Counted from the first letter of the stretch, positions 45,184 through 54,646 are shown. The stretch: DNA of 64,000 bases from Candidatus Cloacimonadota bacterium (GCA_002742885.1 PDOO01000027.1:35711-99710); one strand, 5' to 3'. The notes: generated from the sequence alone by a model not told the origin. A program made the numbers and translations.

Positions 45184-46845
45184 TTAATAATCAAAAGCGC
45201 TGTCGCTCGTAAACTCTCTTAAAATCGAATTAAACGGAACACAATTATCGGGAATATCTGAAAAATGTTCCAAAAGACTGATCAGCCTTCTTGATTCAAC
45301 ATAAGAAGACGAAAAAGTCGGAACTTTTTGCAGAATGGGAACAGCATATTTTTTCAGAACTCCAAGCTCGTAAGTCAAGCAGCTGTTGAACATAAAATCG
45401 GCATTTTCCTGAAACGGGAAAATATTTTGTTCTTCTCCCTCTCTAATTGATTCCCAACGCTCCAAAGTTTCTTCGGCGGAATACCCCCTGTATTGAAAAT
45501 CACGTACGATTCTTCTTATTTTTCGACAATCGGTAGTCGGTATTCTGTTGTGATAATCAATGTTAAGCTGATTAAGAGGGCTTACGTAAATTTTAATTTT
45601 ATTTTCCGCCGGTATTGCCGGAGTAAGAGCATCGTTTATTCCGTGAATTCCTTCCATGATGACAACGCTGTTGTTCTTCATTTCTACAAACTCGTTACTC
45701 AGTTGCTGAGTTCCGGATTTAAAATCATATTTAGGCAACTGAACCCTTTTCCCGGATAAAATTTCGGTCAGAGCGGAATTTAAATATTCCAAATCCATAG
45801 ATTTTATGCTTTCAAAATCAAATTCTCCGTTTGCCTTTCTCGGAGTTTCGGTTCTCGGCAAAAAGAAATCATCCATGCCTAAAATAATGGTATCGAAGTT
45901 ATTTATTCTTAATTGAATGGAAAGTCTCTTCGCAAAAGTTGTTTTACCGGATGAAGAAGGACCGGCAATAAGAATTAATTTACATTCTTTGTTGTTAAGA
46001 ATTTTATCGGCTAAACCGGCTATTTTTTTTTCTTGCAAACTTTCTTCCATAAGAATAATTTCCTGAATTTCCTTAGTCTCTCCGTATTGATTTAATGTGC
46101 TGACATTGTGGAGTTTCATAATATTAAGCCACTTGTCATATTCCTGATTTGTATCGAACAACTTTTTCGATATTTTAAACTCGGGACTGAGTTTTCCCGA
46201 TTTTCTTAAAGGGAAACGCAATAAAATTCCGCCGTTATAAGGCTTAACTTCAAACACTGAAGCATAACCGGTACTTTCAGCCAATTGTCTGATATAATAA
46301 TCGTAATATTCTCCGCATTTATAAATTCCTATTTTAGGATTTTTGTACGTCTTCAAATTATAAATAACGTCTTCCCTCTTTTGTTTACCGAAAATATTTA
46401 TCGCTTCCTGAATGGGAATTTCCAGTCTTTCTATAGGCAAATCAGCTTCGCAAATTCTTCTCATTTCTTCCGTTAATTTTACGGCAACTTCTTCTTTTGT
46501 CTCTGTTTCTTTGAAAAATTCGCAATAAACCGCATCTCCGATAGAATGCTCAACAACTAAATCAGGGTTATAATTATATAAATTAGAGAAAGCTTTCATC
46601 ATTATAAATATAAGAGTATCCTGATAAATGGACAAACCGGCAAGACCGGCAACCGTAAGACAATTAAGATTACAATCAGATTCTATTAAATAATTTTGAT
46701 GTTTGTAATGAAAGGAAACTTTACAGGCGAGTATATTAAGTTCGGCAAGATTTTGCTCTTCGGTAATTTGCTTTATTGTTACGGGAGAGGAATATTCCAA
46801 TTTCTTCAGTAATTCTCCGTTTACCATCAATTTGATTTTTATCAT
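45184..46845 (-). CDS. nucleoside kinase (uridine-kinase type) fused to threonyl-tRNA-synthetase-like N-terminal domains
   Basis: A 553-residue protein. Residues about 1-210 look like the TGS and editing-associated (SAD) domains of threonyl-tRNA synthetase, including VVEHSIGDAVYCEF where ThrRS has its zinc-type HSxxH-like segment, here degraded. The C-terminal part is a P-loop kinase: LILIAGPSSSGKTTFAKRL, then ILGMDDFFLPRTETPRK and PKYDFKSGTQ, as in uridine kinases. This fusion is known in Thermotoga and other bacteria and is annotated as nucleoside kinase; the phosphate acceptor is not certain. GGAGG precedes the ATG. The HAD phosphatase follows in the same unit. Confidence 0.88.
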   Translation of the reverse strand: MIKIKLMVNGELLKKLEYSSPVTIKQITEEQNLAELNILACKVSFHYKHQNYLIESDCNLNCLTVAGLAGLSIYQDTLIFIMMKAFSNLYNYNPDLVVEHSIGDAVYCEFFKETETKEEVAVKLTEEMRRICEADLPIERLEIPIQEAINIFGKQKREDVIYNLKTYKNPKIGIYKCGEYYDYYIRQLAESTGYASVFEVKPYNGGILLRFPLRKSGKLSPEFKISKKLFDTNQEYDKWLNIMKLHNVSTLNQYGETKEIQEIILMEESLQEKKIAGLADKILNNKECKLILIAGPSSSGKTTFAKRLSIQLRINNFDTIILGMDDFFLPRTETPRKANGEFDFESIKSMDLEYLNSALTEILSGKRVQLPKYDFKSGTQQLSNEFVEMKNNSVVIMEGIHGINDALTPAIPAENKIKIYVSPLNQLNIDYHNRIPTTDCRKIRRIVRDFQYRGYSAEETLERWESIREGEEQNIFPFQENADFMFNSCLTYELGVLKKYAVPILQKVPTFSSSYVESRRLISLLEHFSDIPDNCVPFNSILREFTSDSAFDY

Positions 46846-47401
46846 TTTTCCTCCTGATAATTATCATTAGCCCGAAATAAGTGTTTCATTATAAAAGGCG
46901 AAAGATAAAAATATGATCCAAACAATCGGAGGCAAGCAAAATTTTCAATTTTATTGTCGAAAAGCTCCGGCAGTCTTTGATTTCAGCCGATAATAACAGG
47001 ATGAAAGAAGTTGATTAAAGCAATACAAAAATTGCTGTTTGTTTCACAAAAATATCTTTATAAGAATATTCGTAACATATTTTAAGGAAGACTCTTATAA
47101 AAACAGGATAAACAGAAGAAGTTCAGCAGATAAAAATTAAACATATTTCATAAGATAAACTTGAATCGTAAAAATTCGGTCAAAATAATTACGGCTTGTC
47201 ATTTCCTCTGAGTTTAAATATGAATGAAAAAGATTCATATCAGGATTTAACCGGCATAGAACATGATTTGTAAAATTTTATCGGTAATTAATAATTGATA
47301 AATAATATTACTGTAAATTTTCGACACGATATTTTTATTTTACGGTCTTTAGTTATCCTGTCTGCTTTCGGCAAAACATATAAGCAGCGTTTTTTGAGGA
47401 A
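46846..47401. other. intergenic, no gene seen
   Basis: About 550 AT-rich bases between the nucleoside kinase and the terminator of mrp. No reading frame, tRNA or convincing repeat. It must contain the promoter of the kinase/HAD unit, but I could not pick a clear one. Confidence 0.55.
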
Positions 47402-47430
47402 TAAAAAAAACGGAGCTTTACACTCCGTTT
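47402..47430 (-). terminator. intrinsic terminator of mrp
   Basis: A perfect 8-bp stem AAACGGAG/CTCCGTTT (47408-47415 with 47423-47430) and a 7-base loop, running into eight Ts on the minus strand, directly after the mrp stop. Confidence 0.93.
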
Positions 47431-47437
47431 AAGAAAC

Positions 47438-48256
47438 TCAGATATTCAATTTTTTAAGTATTTTTTGCACTGCCGAATTAAAAACTTTACCGCCCTCTGT
47501 CTTGGCAAAATCAAAAATGTAAGGTCGTCCTTTATCGCCTGAGACAACAATATTTTTATCAAGCGGAATATTTCCCAAAATATCTGCGTTAAAGTCTTTT
47601 GACGCTTTCTCGACTCCTTCGCCCTCGAAAATATTTATTAATTCATTGCAATGAGGACATTTGAAACCGTTCATGTTTACCATTATTCCCAGTACCGGAA
47701 TATTTAACTGCTGAGAAAATTTTAATGATTTTCGGACATCCAAAAGAGCAACATCCTGAGGTGTCGTAACAACCACCGAACCCTCTACGTTTTTTAATAT
47801 CTGGACAGCTGAAAGAGGTTCGTCGCCGGTTCCGGGAGGACAGTCAACAACCAAAAAATCAAGTTCAGGCCATTCAATATCCTGCATAAATTGACGAATT
47901 ACTCCCATTTTCATGGGACCTCTCCAAATAACCGGCTCATCTTCGCTCTGCAACATAGAGGCAAGAGAAACGGCATAGAGATTTTCATGAACTTTAATAG
48001 GGGAAGGATTGCCGTTTTCGTTTACGGTAAGATTTTGACCTTCTATATTTAACATTTTTGCTAATGACGGTCCGTGAATATCGACATCTAAAATTCCAAC
48101 CGTCATACCGGACAAAGCTAAACCGTAAGCAATATTTACGGACACAGTACTTTTACCTACTCCGCCTTTACCGCTGATCACAATAAGTTTATGTTTTATT
48201 TTATCAAGGTTGTTTTGTAACTTTATTTCTTGTTCCTTAGTCGGTTGACCGTGCAT
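47438..48256 (-). CDS. mrp: Mrp/NBP35-type iron-sulfur cluster carrier ATPase
   Basis: A 272-residue cytoplasmic P-loop protein that carries and transfers Fe-S clusters. The deviant Walker A is SGKGGVGKSTVSVNIA, followed by GILDVDIHGPSLAKML and LVVDCPPGTGDEPLS. The cluster-binding CPHC motif lies in GFKCPHCNELI. The N-terminal DUF59 domain found in many Mrp proteins is absent, giving the short form. AAGGAG lies upstream, and it is transcribed alone. Confidence 0.93.
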   Translation of the reverse strand: MHGQPTKEQEIKLQNNLDKIKHKLIVISGKGGVGKSTVSVNIAYGLALSGMTVGILDVDIHGPSLAKMLNIEGQNLTVNENGNPSPIKVHENLYAVSLASMLQSEDEPVIWRGPMKMGVIRQFMQDIEWPELDFLVVDCPPGTGDEPLSAVQILKNVEGSVVVTTPQDVALLDVRKSLKFSQQLNIPVLGIMVNMNGFKCPHCNELINIFEGEGVEKASKDFNADILGNIPLDKNIVVSGDKGRPYIFDFAKTEGGKVFNSAVQKILKKLNI

Positions 48257-48818
48257 AATAATCTCCTTTCTATTAATTTAACTGACTGGTTTGACAGATT
48301 AGCGGATTGATTATTTTTACGGTTTTTAAGTCAACTTAATTTCAAAGTTTTTTTCTTATGTTCAGAATTAATTATTATTGCCTTTATTTTTACTGCTTAA
48401 AGAGATCTAAACTTATCTCAGTAAAATAGATTAAGACTAAAAAATAATGGATTTACCCGGGAGATTTGAAAAAAATCAGAAAATGCATCCGTAAAATGTT
48501 TTTCAATTTGTACAAAAAATGCAGAGCATTAAGTTATTTCATCTTTGCTTATTATAAAAAGAAAAAAAGCATAAACACAATATATTATTATCAGAAGAAA
48601 GGGATAAAAATAATTTGACGCAATTAAACTGAGAGATATTAATTCATACATTGATCTTTTTTAGACAGGCAGATAAATTTTTGCAGACTGACTTCCTCGA
48701 ATTTTACAGAATCATCAATATCTCTAAAAGCAAAAACGGATATAACTGAAAAAATCGCAAAAACATAAGATTTTTAATTGAATATATCAAGAGGGAGATA
48801 TTTTATAATGCTGAAAAA
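48257..48818. other. intergenic, no gene seen
   Basis: About 560 AT-rich bases upstream of mrp and downstream of the tRNA cluster. No frame above background. A TTGACT on the minus strand around 48331-48338 might be an mrp -35 box; no strong -10 box follows. No terminator was found after the tRNA cluster. Confidence 0.5.
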
Positions 48819-48894
<76 letters not shown>

Positions 48895-48942
48895 AAGGAA
48901 AAATAAATAATCCAAAATGCCGACCTTAACGATCGGCTATAA

Positions 48943-49030
48943 TGGTACCAGAGGCCGGACTTGAACCGGCACGCAATAAAATTGCGAGGGATTTTAAGTC
49001 CCTTGTGTCTACCAATTCCACCACTCCGGC
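48943..49030 (-). tRNA. tRNA-Leu (UAA)
   Basis: An 88-base class II tRNA on the minus strand with a long variable arm, anticodon stem AGGGA/TCCCT around CTTAAAA (anticodon UAA), T-loop TTCAAGT and encoded CCA. The acceptor begins with a G-U pair. Confidence 0.96.
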
Positions 49031-49044
49031 ATTATAAAAAAATT

Positions 49045-49118
49045 TGGAGGCGACACCCGGATTCGAACCGGGGATAAAGATTTTGCAGACCTTTGCCTTA
49101 CCACTTGGCGATGTCGCC
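49045..49118 (-). tRNA. tRNA-Cys (GCA)
   Basis: A 74-base cloverleaf on the minus strand: acceptor GGCGACA/TGTCGCC, anticodon loop CTGCAAA (anticodon GCA), T-loop TTCGAAT and encoded CCA. It is an ordinary cysteine tRNA, not tRNA-Sec. Confidence 0.96.
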
Positions 49119-49125
49119 GAAATAA

Positions 49126-49201
<76 letters not shown>

Positions 49202-49215
49202 CGACGAACGAAGTC

Positions 49216-49244
49216 AAATAATAAATAGCACAAATCCGTGTCAA
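49216..49244 (-). promoter_or_regulatory. promoter of the Gly-Cys-Leu-Gly tRNA cluster
   Basis: On the minus strand a perfect TTGACA (49239-49244) lies 17 bases before TTATTT (49216-49221), placing transcription start just ahead of the first tRNA at 49201. The -10 is imperfect. Confidence 0.5.
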
Positions 49245-49554
49245 TATTTTTTTAGTTCTTGATCGGAAAATGATCAGGCTTTAAATGTATGTATATCTAT
49301 ATCTCTTTTTATGCAAAGATATACGATTATTCAGCAGTTACGGCATGCTTGCGAAAAAAAATTCCGCACAGCAATTGTAATCAGTTTCAAATTGAGCAGA
49401 AAGGAACTCGGATCAACAGCGCTGTTCAAGTTAACTCCTGTCTTCTTCGATAAAATTTTAATCGTTTTTTCTTTGAATAATCAAAGTCAGGATAAAAAAT
49501 TTTTTAAGGCAAAACAGGCAAATCACCAAATATATTTCTTCAATTAATAATTAT
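49245..49554. other. intergenic, no convincing gene
   Basis: A 78-codon open frame at 49311-49547 exists on the plus strand, but it lacks a Shine-Dalgarno, has a random-looking composition (many Lys, Gln, Phe) and matches nothing known. I treat the stretch as non-coding. Confidence 0.5.
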
Positions 49555-50376
49555 CTATTTATAATATATTCCTGAAAAATATCCTGTAATGAGATCCTCT
49601 TTTTTACTGACCAATCCGGAATGTCGATAATCAAGCAAACGAAATCTCGCATTAAATTTTTGAGCGGTTTTCATCATCATGGCAATTCCTCCGCCGCCGC
49701 ACGCTTCAACTGCTTTTGATCTCAAATCTCTTGATAATCCGGTAACATCTCCTTTTTTAATTGTTTCCAATAATTTATTGTCTGTCTCTGCAACAGTTGC
49801 GGAATCTTTGTAATGCGAAAGGTCGGTACTGATGACAAACAAAATTTTTTCATCGCTTTTTTTATAGATACTGCTTAATTTTTCGGAAAGATAAGTCATA
49901 TATTCAGGAGATTGATTACCCGTCAAAACAGGCAAAACCGTTGCTTCCGGATTTACCATCTGAATAAAAGGAAGCTGTACTTCCAAAGAATACTCTGCTT
50001 TATGAGCTTGAGGAATAAAATCAAACAGCGGATCCGTTAAAATTTCATCCGCCAATTTCTTGTTAACCCTTATTTTACCGAGAGGAGTAGCATAAGCATC
50101 AAAATTTCCGACAGAATAATTGAAACATGCTTCCTTATGTCTGGGAGCAAGTATGACAGCTGTGTCAAAATGAAATTTTTTCAAAGATTTATAAGCATGA
50201 GCCGCACAAGCTCCGGAAAAAATATAACTTCCGTGAGGAACAATAATTCCCAAAACATCGTCATAATATTCATCAACTTCCGTCTTATCAAAATATTCTC
50301 TGATTTGCTGACGCAAAATAACAGGACTTGAGGGATAAAAAGAGCCTGAAACGACAGCCTGTCTGATTAAACGCAT
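49555..50376 (-). CDS. amrB: Memo-family protein (AmmeMemoRadiSam system protein B)
   Basis: A 273-residue protein of the Memo family, related in fold to extradiol dioxygenases. Metal-site-like residues are visible: GIIVPHGSYIFSG with His, HKAEYSLEVQLPF, VISTDLSHYKD, and ACGGGGIAMMM. Family function is unresolved; in bacteria it usually travels with an AMMECR1 protein and a radical-SAM enzyme, neither of which is seen here. The frame opens at 50382, but GGGAG is too close to that ATG; ATG 50376 has it at six bases and is preferred. Confidence 0.88.
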   Translation of the reverse strand: MRLIRQAVVSGSFYPSSPVILRQQIREYFDKTEVDEYYDDVLGIIVPHGSYIFSGACAAHAYKSLKKFHFDTAVILAPRHKEACFNYSVGNFDAYATPLGKIRVNKKLADEILTDPLFDFIPQAHKAEYSLEVQLPFIQMVNPEATVLPVLTGNQSPEYMTYLSEKLSSIYKKSDEKILFVISTDLSHYKDSATVAETDNKLLETIKKGDVTGLSRDLRSKAVEACGGGGIAMMMKTAQKFNARFRLLDYRHSGLVSKKEDLITGYFSGIYYK

Positions 50377-50535
50377 ATACATCTCCCTTTTTATTTAATT
50401 GTGAAAAGTAAATTACAGAAATATATGTACAACATAAATAATAGATTATATTTTGTCAAAATTTATTTGTCTTCATATTTAATTTACAATAAAATCAATA
50501 TATCAATATAAATAATGTCATAAAATAGAATTCGC

Positions 50536-51735
50536 TTAATCCCGATAAATTTTAAAATCATTTCCGCTGGGATTTTGGAATATTTTCAAATCAAATTCTT
50601 TCATCATTGCCAAAATATGATCAAAAATATCAGCTTGAATTTTTTCATAATAAATCCAGCGATTATCATTGGTAAAAACATAAATTTGAACCGGTATTCC
50701 GTTTTCAGAAGGTTCCAGCTCTCTTACCAAAAAGGTCAAACCTTTATGAATTTTGGGATTATTTTTAAGAAACATGTTAATGTATTCTCGAAAAAGAGTA
50801 ATATTGGTTATATTTTTAGGGGTATATTTATCATTTTCTTCTTTAATCGGGCGAATATTTTTTAATAACTCGTCAATAAAATCTCCGATAAGTTTATTTT
50901 TCTTTAAAGATTCCAGATCTTCATCATCCAAAAATCTAATCGTGTTCAAGTCTATTTTTAATGATCTGGCAATCCTTCGTCCTCCGCATTCCGACATTCC
51001 TCTCCAATTCTTAAAGGATTCGCTTATAAATTTATGAGTCGGGATCATTGTAACTGTTTTATCGAAATTTTGAACTTTTACTGTATGCAAAGCAATATCT
51101 ATAACATCTCCGTCGGCGTCATATTTCGGCATGGATATCCAGTCTCCGATTTCCAAAATATCGTTACCGCTGAGTTGAATGCTTGCCACCAAAGACAAAA
51201 TAGTGTCTCTAAAAATTAAAAGAATTATTGCGGTCATAGCTCCGATTCCGCTCAATAAAAGAAAAGGAGATTTTCCCGTCAAAAAAGAAATAACCGTAAT
51301 CGCTCCCAAGATATAAACCGCAATTTTTACGGTCTGCACATAACCTTTTATAGGCTTCGATTTTGATATTTCGTAAGTTTGATAAATTTCGATAATGCTG
51401 CTGAGCAAAGTATCCAAAGCTGTCAAACCTAATACGACAACAGCAGACAAAATGACTCTGTCGGTAAAAATCAAAGCTTTGGTAAATAAATAGCTGAAAT
51501 TGTACAATAAGATCAGAGGAATCAACCTTGACACTTTGGCAAAAAATCTGTTTTTAAGAAGAATGACTCCCCATTCCGGCTTTTTTTTCAAAACCGCTAG
51601 TCCCAGAATATTAATCAATATTTTTCTTCCCGCATAATATATCAAAAAAGACGAAAGCAAAATAAAGATTATCTTTACCGCCTGATAAAGAGGAGGATTT
51701 TTCGCCAAAAATGCCGTTATTTCATTGAAATTCAT
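50536..51735 (-). CDS. MscS-family mechanosensitive channel, YbdG-like
   Basis: A 399-residue inner-membrane protein with about five hydrophobic segments in the first 200 residues, then the MscS pore and beta domain: SGIGAMTAIILLIFRDTILSLVASIQLSGNDILEIGDWISMP, VIDIALHTVKVQNFD, and TMIPTHKFISESFKNW. The size and the long C-terminal domain (from about residue 270) resemble YbdG/MscM rather than small MscS. It releases solutes on hypo-osmotic shock. AAAGGA precedes the ATG. It is transcribed alone. Confidence 0.92.
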   Translation of the reverse strand: MNFNEITAFLAKNPPLYQAVKIIFILLSSFLIYYAGRKILINILGLAVLKKKPEWGVILLKNRFFAKVSRLIPLILLYNFSYLFTKALIFTDRVILSAVVVLGLTALDTLLSSIIEIYQTYEISKSKPIKGYVQTVKIAVYILGAITVISFLTGKSPFLLLSGIGAMTAIILLIFRDTILSLVASIQLSGNDILEIGDWISMPKYDADGDVIDIALHTVKVQNFDKTVTMIPTHKFISESFKNWRGMSECGGRRIARSLKIDLNTIRFLDDEDLESLKKNKLIGDFIDELLKNIRPIKEENDKYTPKNITNITLFREYINMFLKNNPKIHKGLTFLVRELEPSENGIPVQIYVFTNDNRWIYYEKIQADIFDHILAMMKEFDLKIFQNPSGNDFKIYRD

Positions 51736-51848
51736 GATATTTTCCTTTATTTTCGATTAATCAGACATTATAACGGATTCTATTTTATAAAAATTTACAC
51801 CGATTCATCTTCACCGATGCTAATTGTCAAGCATGACTTTTTATCGGA

Positions 51849-52961
51849 TTATTTATTCCTGTAATTTAAGAAAAAAGGCAAAATCATTTGAGCGGAAGAT
51901 TCTTTTTCCGAAGATAATAAATTTGATATGCTTAATCCCAAAAGTCGTAATTTTCTTTTCCGTTGATAAGAATCGGAAAAAACCGACACAGCACAGTCAA
52001 AAATTATTTTTTCTTCGTTAAAACAGTAATCAAGAGTAACAGAACGAGTTGCCTGTTCAAAATTATCATATTTCATTTTAACGGTTAAGGTCTTGCCTTT
52101 AATGTTATTTTCTCTCATTTTTTGAGAAATTTTATCGGCAGTCGCAGACAAAAATTCAATAAACACGTTCATATTATCGGTATCATGCAAAAAAGTAGTT
52201 TCTTTGCCGACGGATTTTCTTTCTCGAGATGCAATAACTTTACGTTCGTCTATTCCTCTTACTGCATTATAATAGTAATACCCGGCTTTACCGAAATGCC
52301 GAATCAATTCTTTAACGCTTCTTCTGCGTAATTCGGCTCCGTTTTTTATCCCGATCCGATTCATTTTTTTTTCGGTAACTTTACCTATTCCGTGAAATTT
52401 TCCTATCGGCAAAGAATCAAGAAAACATTCGGCTTTATCGGGAGTAATAACGGTCAATCCGTTCGGTTTATTGAGGTCTGAGGCAATTTTTGCCAAAAAT
52501 TTATTGTATGAGACTCCGGCTGAAGCGGTTAATCCGGTTTTTTCAAAAATTTTTTTTCTTATTTCTCCGGCAATCGTAACGGCGTAAGGAATATTGAATT
52601 TATTTTCGGTTACGTCAAGATAAGCTTCATCAGATGCGACAGGTTCCACCAAATCGGTATATTCGTAAAATATTTGTCGAACCGTCATCGATATTGACCG
52701 ATAAACCTCAAAACGGGGACGTAAAAAAACGGCATCGGGACACAAACGGTAAGCAAGAGAGCAAGGCATGGCAGAACTAATCCCGTATTTTCGGGCTTCG
52801 TATGAACAAGTCGAAACAACACCTCTGCCGTCAGGTTTTCCTCCCACGACAACAGGTTTCCCCCGTAATGCGGGATTGTCTCTTATTTCGACCGAAGCAA
52901 AAAAAGCATCCATATCAACATGAATGATTTTCCTTGATTCGATTTTACGAGCAGATGTCAT
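51849..52961 (-). CDS. dinB: DNA polymerase IV (Y family)
   Basis: A 370-residue translesion polymerase. The catalytic acids are visible in IIHVDMDAFFASVE and in ASDEAYLDVT. The finger region is GRGVVSTCSYEARKYGI, the thumb has KFHGIGKVTEKKM, and the little finger follows. The C-terminus ends in MILPFF, a likely beta-clamp-binding peptide (QMILPFF). No clear Shine-Dalgarno precedes the ATG, so expression may be weak or coupled to upstream tsaB, whose stop is 49 bases away. Confidence 0.95.
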   Translation of the reverse strand: MTSARKIESRKIIHVDMDAFFASVEIRDNPALRGKPVVVGGKPDGRGVVSTCSYEARKYGISSAMPCSLAYRLCPDAVFLRPRFEVYRSISMTVRQIFYEYTDLVEPVASDEAYLDVTENKFNIPYAVTIAGEIRKKIFEKTGLTASAGVSYNKFLAKIASDLNKPNGLTVITPDKAECFLDSLPIGKFHGIGKVTEKKMNRIGIKNGAELRRRSVKELIRHFGKAGYYYYNAVRGIDERKVIASRERKSVGKETTFLHDTDNMNVFIEFLSATADKISQKMRENNIKGKTLTVKMKYDNFEQATRSVTLDYCFNEEKIIFDCAVSVFSDSYQRKRKLRLLGLSISNLLSSEKESSAQMILPFFLNYRNK

Positions 52962-53010
52962 ATAAATAAAAATAATTTTGTTAAAACGAAAACACCGGGT
53001 TCGATAAAAT

Positions 53011-53727
53011 TTATTGTTTGTTTTTTTCTTTTTCTTCTTTAACCAGCTCCGCTTGTGATTTTCTCAAATAATACGGTTCCAGGTTTTCCAATTCTTCTCC
53101 GGTATGTTCAATCGCAAACTCGCTTTTTACATAAAAAGCTCCGGAAGCAAGAGGAATATTTAAAAATTCCGGCAAAACATTCCACTCTTTTACGTTTTCG
53201 GTAAGTTCATCTTTATAAAGACTGAATCCGGAACCGCAGAAGGTTAATTTTTCAAATTTCAGCAATTCGGCAAAATCACGGGGCAAACAATTATGCGGAG
53301 CGATTATTTCGTTCAAATTTTTATCGTAAACGGCAGCGTACAACTCTCCCATTTTAGCATCATGAACAACTGCAACGTTATTTTGAGAAGCAAGACAGTT
53401 CATAGCCGAAAGAATAAGCGTATTGATCGGAATAAGAGGGATATTTAAAGCATTGCAGATACCCTTCGCCGTTGCCAAACCGATTCTTATCCCGGTAAAA
53501 GAACCGGGTCCGTTGGCAAAATAAACAGCTTCCATATCTTTGATGGAAAGGCGACAGTTTTTTAAGGCAAAATCAATTGCCGGCATCAGTCTTTCGGAGT
53601 GCGTAACATTTATGTCCAAAAAAGTCAAAGCCGATAATTTACCGTTTTTCATAACGGCAACGCTTCCGGAAGAAGATCCTGTTTCAATCGCCAAGGCATT
53701 ACAGTATTTCCGTTGCTGATTCATCAT
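53011..53727 (-). CDS. tsaB: tRNA threonylcarbamoyladenosine biosynthesis protein TsaB
   Basis: A pseudo-ASKHA protein that partners TsaD and TsaE in making t6A37 in ANN-reading tRNAs. Typical features: NALAIETGSSSGSVAV at the N-terminus, HSERLMPAID, and VYFANGPGSFTGIRIGLATAKG. The frame extends to 53754, but several ATGs follow. AAAAGG fits ATG 53727 (start MMNQQRKYCN) best, giving 238 residues; the longer start would deepen the overlap with the preceding gene from 29 to 56 bases. The C-terminal third is short and Lys/Glu-rich at the end. Confidence 0.92.
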   Translation of the reverse strand: MMNQQRKYCNALAIETGSSSGSVAVMKNGKLSALTFLDINVTHSERLMPAIDFALKNCRLSIKDMEAVYFANGPGSFTGIRIGLATAKGICNALNIPLIPINTLILSAMNCLASQNNVAVVHDAKMGELYAAVYDKNLNEIIAPHNCLPRDFAELLKFEKLTFCGSGFSLYKDELTENVKEWNVLPEFLNIPLASGAFYVKSEFAIEHTGEELENLEPYYLRKSQAELVKEEKEKNKQ

Positions 53728-53989
53728 TTTCATCATCCTTTTCTTTCCTTTCATCTTCGTTTTCTTCGTCGCAAATTAACATTTCGGGCGGGTATTCTTG
53801 AAAATGGAAATAAGTAATAAGCAAATTAATCAAAATATAAAGGGCATAAATTGAACTTCCTGCGATAAGACCCCATTTGAAAATCAAAAGTTCAGTCGCA
53901 TAATCACCGAAAACGGACAAAACGGAAGCATCTCCAAACAATAAATTCAATATTATTATTATTAATGCTCCTAAAATCGCAAACTTCAT
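53699..53989 (-). CDS. small membrane protein with acidic tail
   Basis: A 96-residue protein with two hydrophobic helices (ILGALIIIILNLLF and LIAGSSIYALYILINLLITYF) and a strongly acidic C-terminus (Asp/Glu in about 16 of the last 25 residues). CGGAG precedes the ATG. It overlaps the start of tsaB. No family recognised. It sits at the end of the flagellar gene run, with two other small membrane proteins. Confidence 0.7.
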   Translation of the reverse strand: MKFAILGALIIIILNLLFGDASVLSVFGDYATELLIFKWGLIAGSSIYALYILINLLITYFHFQEYPPEMLICDEENEDERKEKDDENDESATEIL

Positions 53990-54017
53990 TTATTCTCCGT
54001 TTTTTACTTTATTTTCG

Positions 54018-54356
54018 TCAAAAATCGTTCAATCTTAATCGCTTTCTTTGATATTTATTTATTCTGAAATTATTAATCACCGCCAGCAAATAAACCGCAT
54101 CCGCAACCGCAAGAATTACAATCATTTCTTTTTTTGCTTCATTAAAATAAGTTATCATAAGCGGTACAATCACGAGTAAAGTTGATTTAAGCGCCAGCAT
54201 CCCTTTCAAAATCCCGAATTTTTTCATAAAAAATCTGGCAATTAAATTTCTTTCGTTATGCAAAGAACCGAGTTTTACTACTCTGTAAGTTGAGATAACG
54301 TCAAAAATATTAAGTACGATAAAAATCAATAAAAGCAGAAAAAAAATAACTTTCAT
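54018..54356 (-). CDS. small multi-helix membrane protein, DUF5658-like
   Basis: A 112-residue protein with about three hydrophobic segments (FFLLLLIFIVLNIFDVISTY, MLALKSTLLVIVPLMITYF, IVILAVADAVYLLAVI) and a basic C-terminus (KYQRKRLRL). The NIFDVISTYRVVKLG...ERNLIARFFMKKFG part resembles DUF5658-type membrane proteins. The frame extends to 54407, but ATG 54356, one base after the preceding stop codon (TAG-A-ATG), starts cleanly at the first helix. Function unknown. Confidence 0.68.
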   Translation of the reverse strand: MKVIFFLLLLIFIVLNIFDVISTYRVVKLGSLHNERNLIARFFMKKFGILKGMLALKSTLLVIVPLMITYFNEAKKEMIVILAVADAVYLLAVINNFRINKYQRKRLRLNDF

Positions 54357-54357
54357 T

Positions 54358-54645
54358 CTAAGATTTCTCCTCTTCTTCGTCATCCAGAACTTCGTAATCC
54401 GACTCATCCAAATCTAAAATAATTTTACCGTTTCTTTGTTGTCTTTTCCCGTGATGCTGCGGTTTATTCCTGCTTTCTTTTTTTGAAAGATAATGATAAA
54501 GAAAAATTATCGGGACGGTGATATACCAAAATTTAATGAGGTAAGAAATGATAACCAAAAACAATCCAAAAAGGAAAGAACCTATCCTGAAAAAAATTAC
54601 CAGCGCTAAAAAAATAATCAATATTATCCAAAACATATTTCTCAT
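54358..54645 (-). CDS. small membrane protein with acidic tail, downstream of fliR
   Basis: A 95-residue protein with two N-terminal hydrophobic helices (MFWIILIIFLALVIFF, LFLVIISYLIKFWYITVPIIFLY), a basic linker rich in His/Arg/Lys (NKPQHHGKRQQRNGK) and an acidic end (DLDESDYEVLDDEEEEK). Its ATG lies one base after the fliR stop, with GGGAG inside the fliR end, so it is co-translated with the export apparatus. No family recognised. Confidence 0.7.
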   Translation of the reverse strand: MRNMFWIILIIFLALVIFFRIGSFLFGLFLVIISYLIKFWYITVPIIFLYHYLSKKESRNKPQHHGKRQQRNGKIILDLDESDYEVLDDEEEEKS

Positions 54646-54646
54646 A

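Noticed and set aside
49311-49547. 78-codon frame downstream of the tRNA cluster
   Set aside because: No ribosome site, no recognisable motif and no neighbour to support it.
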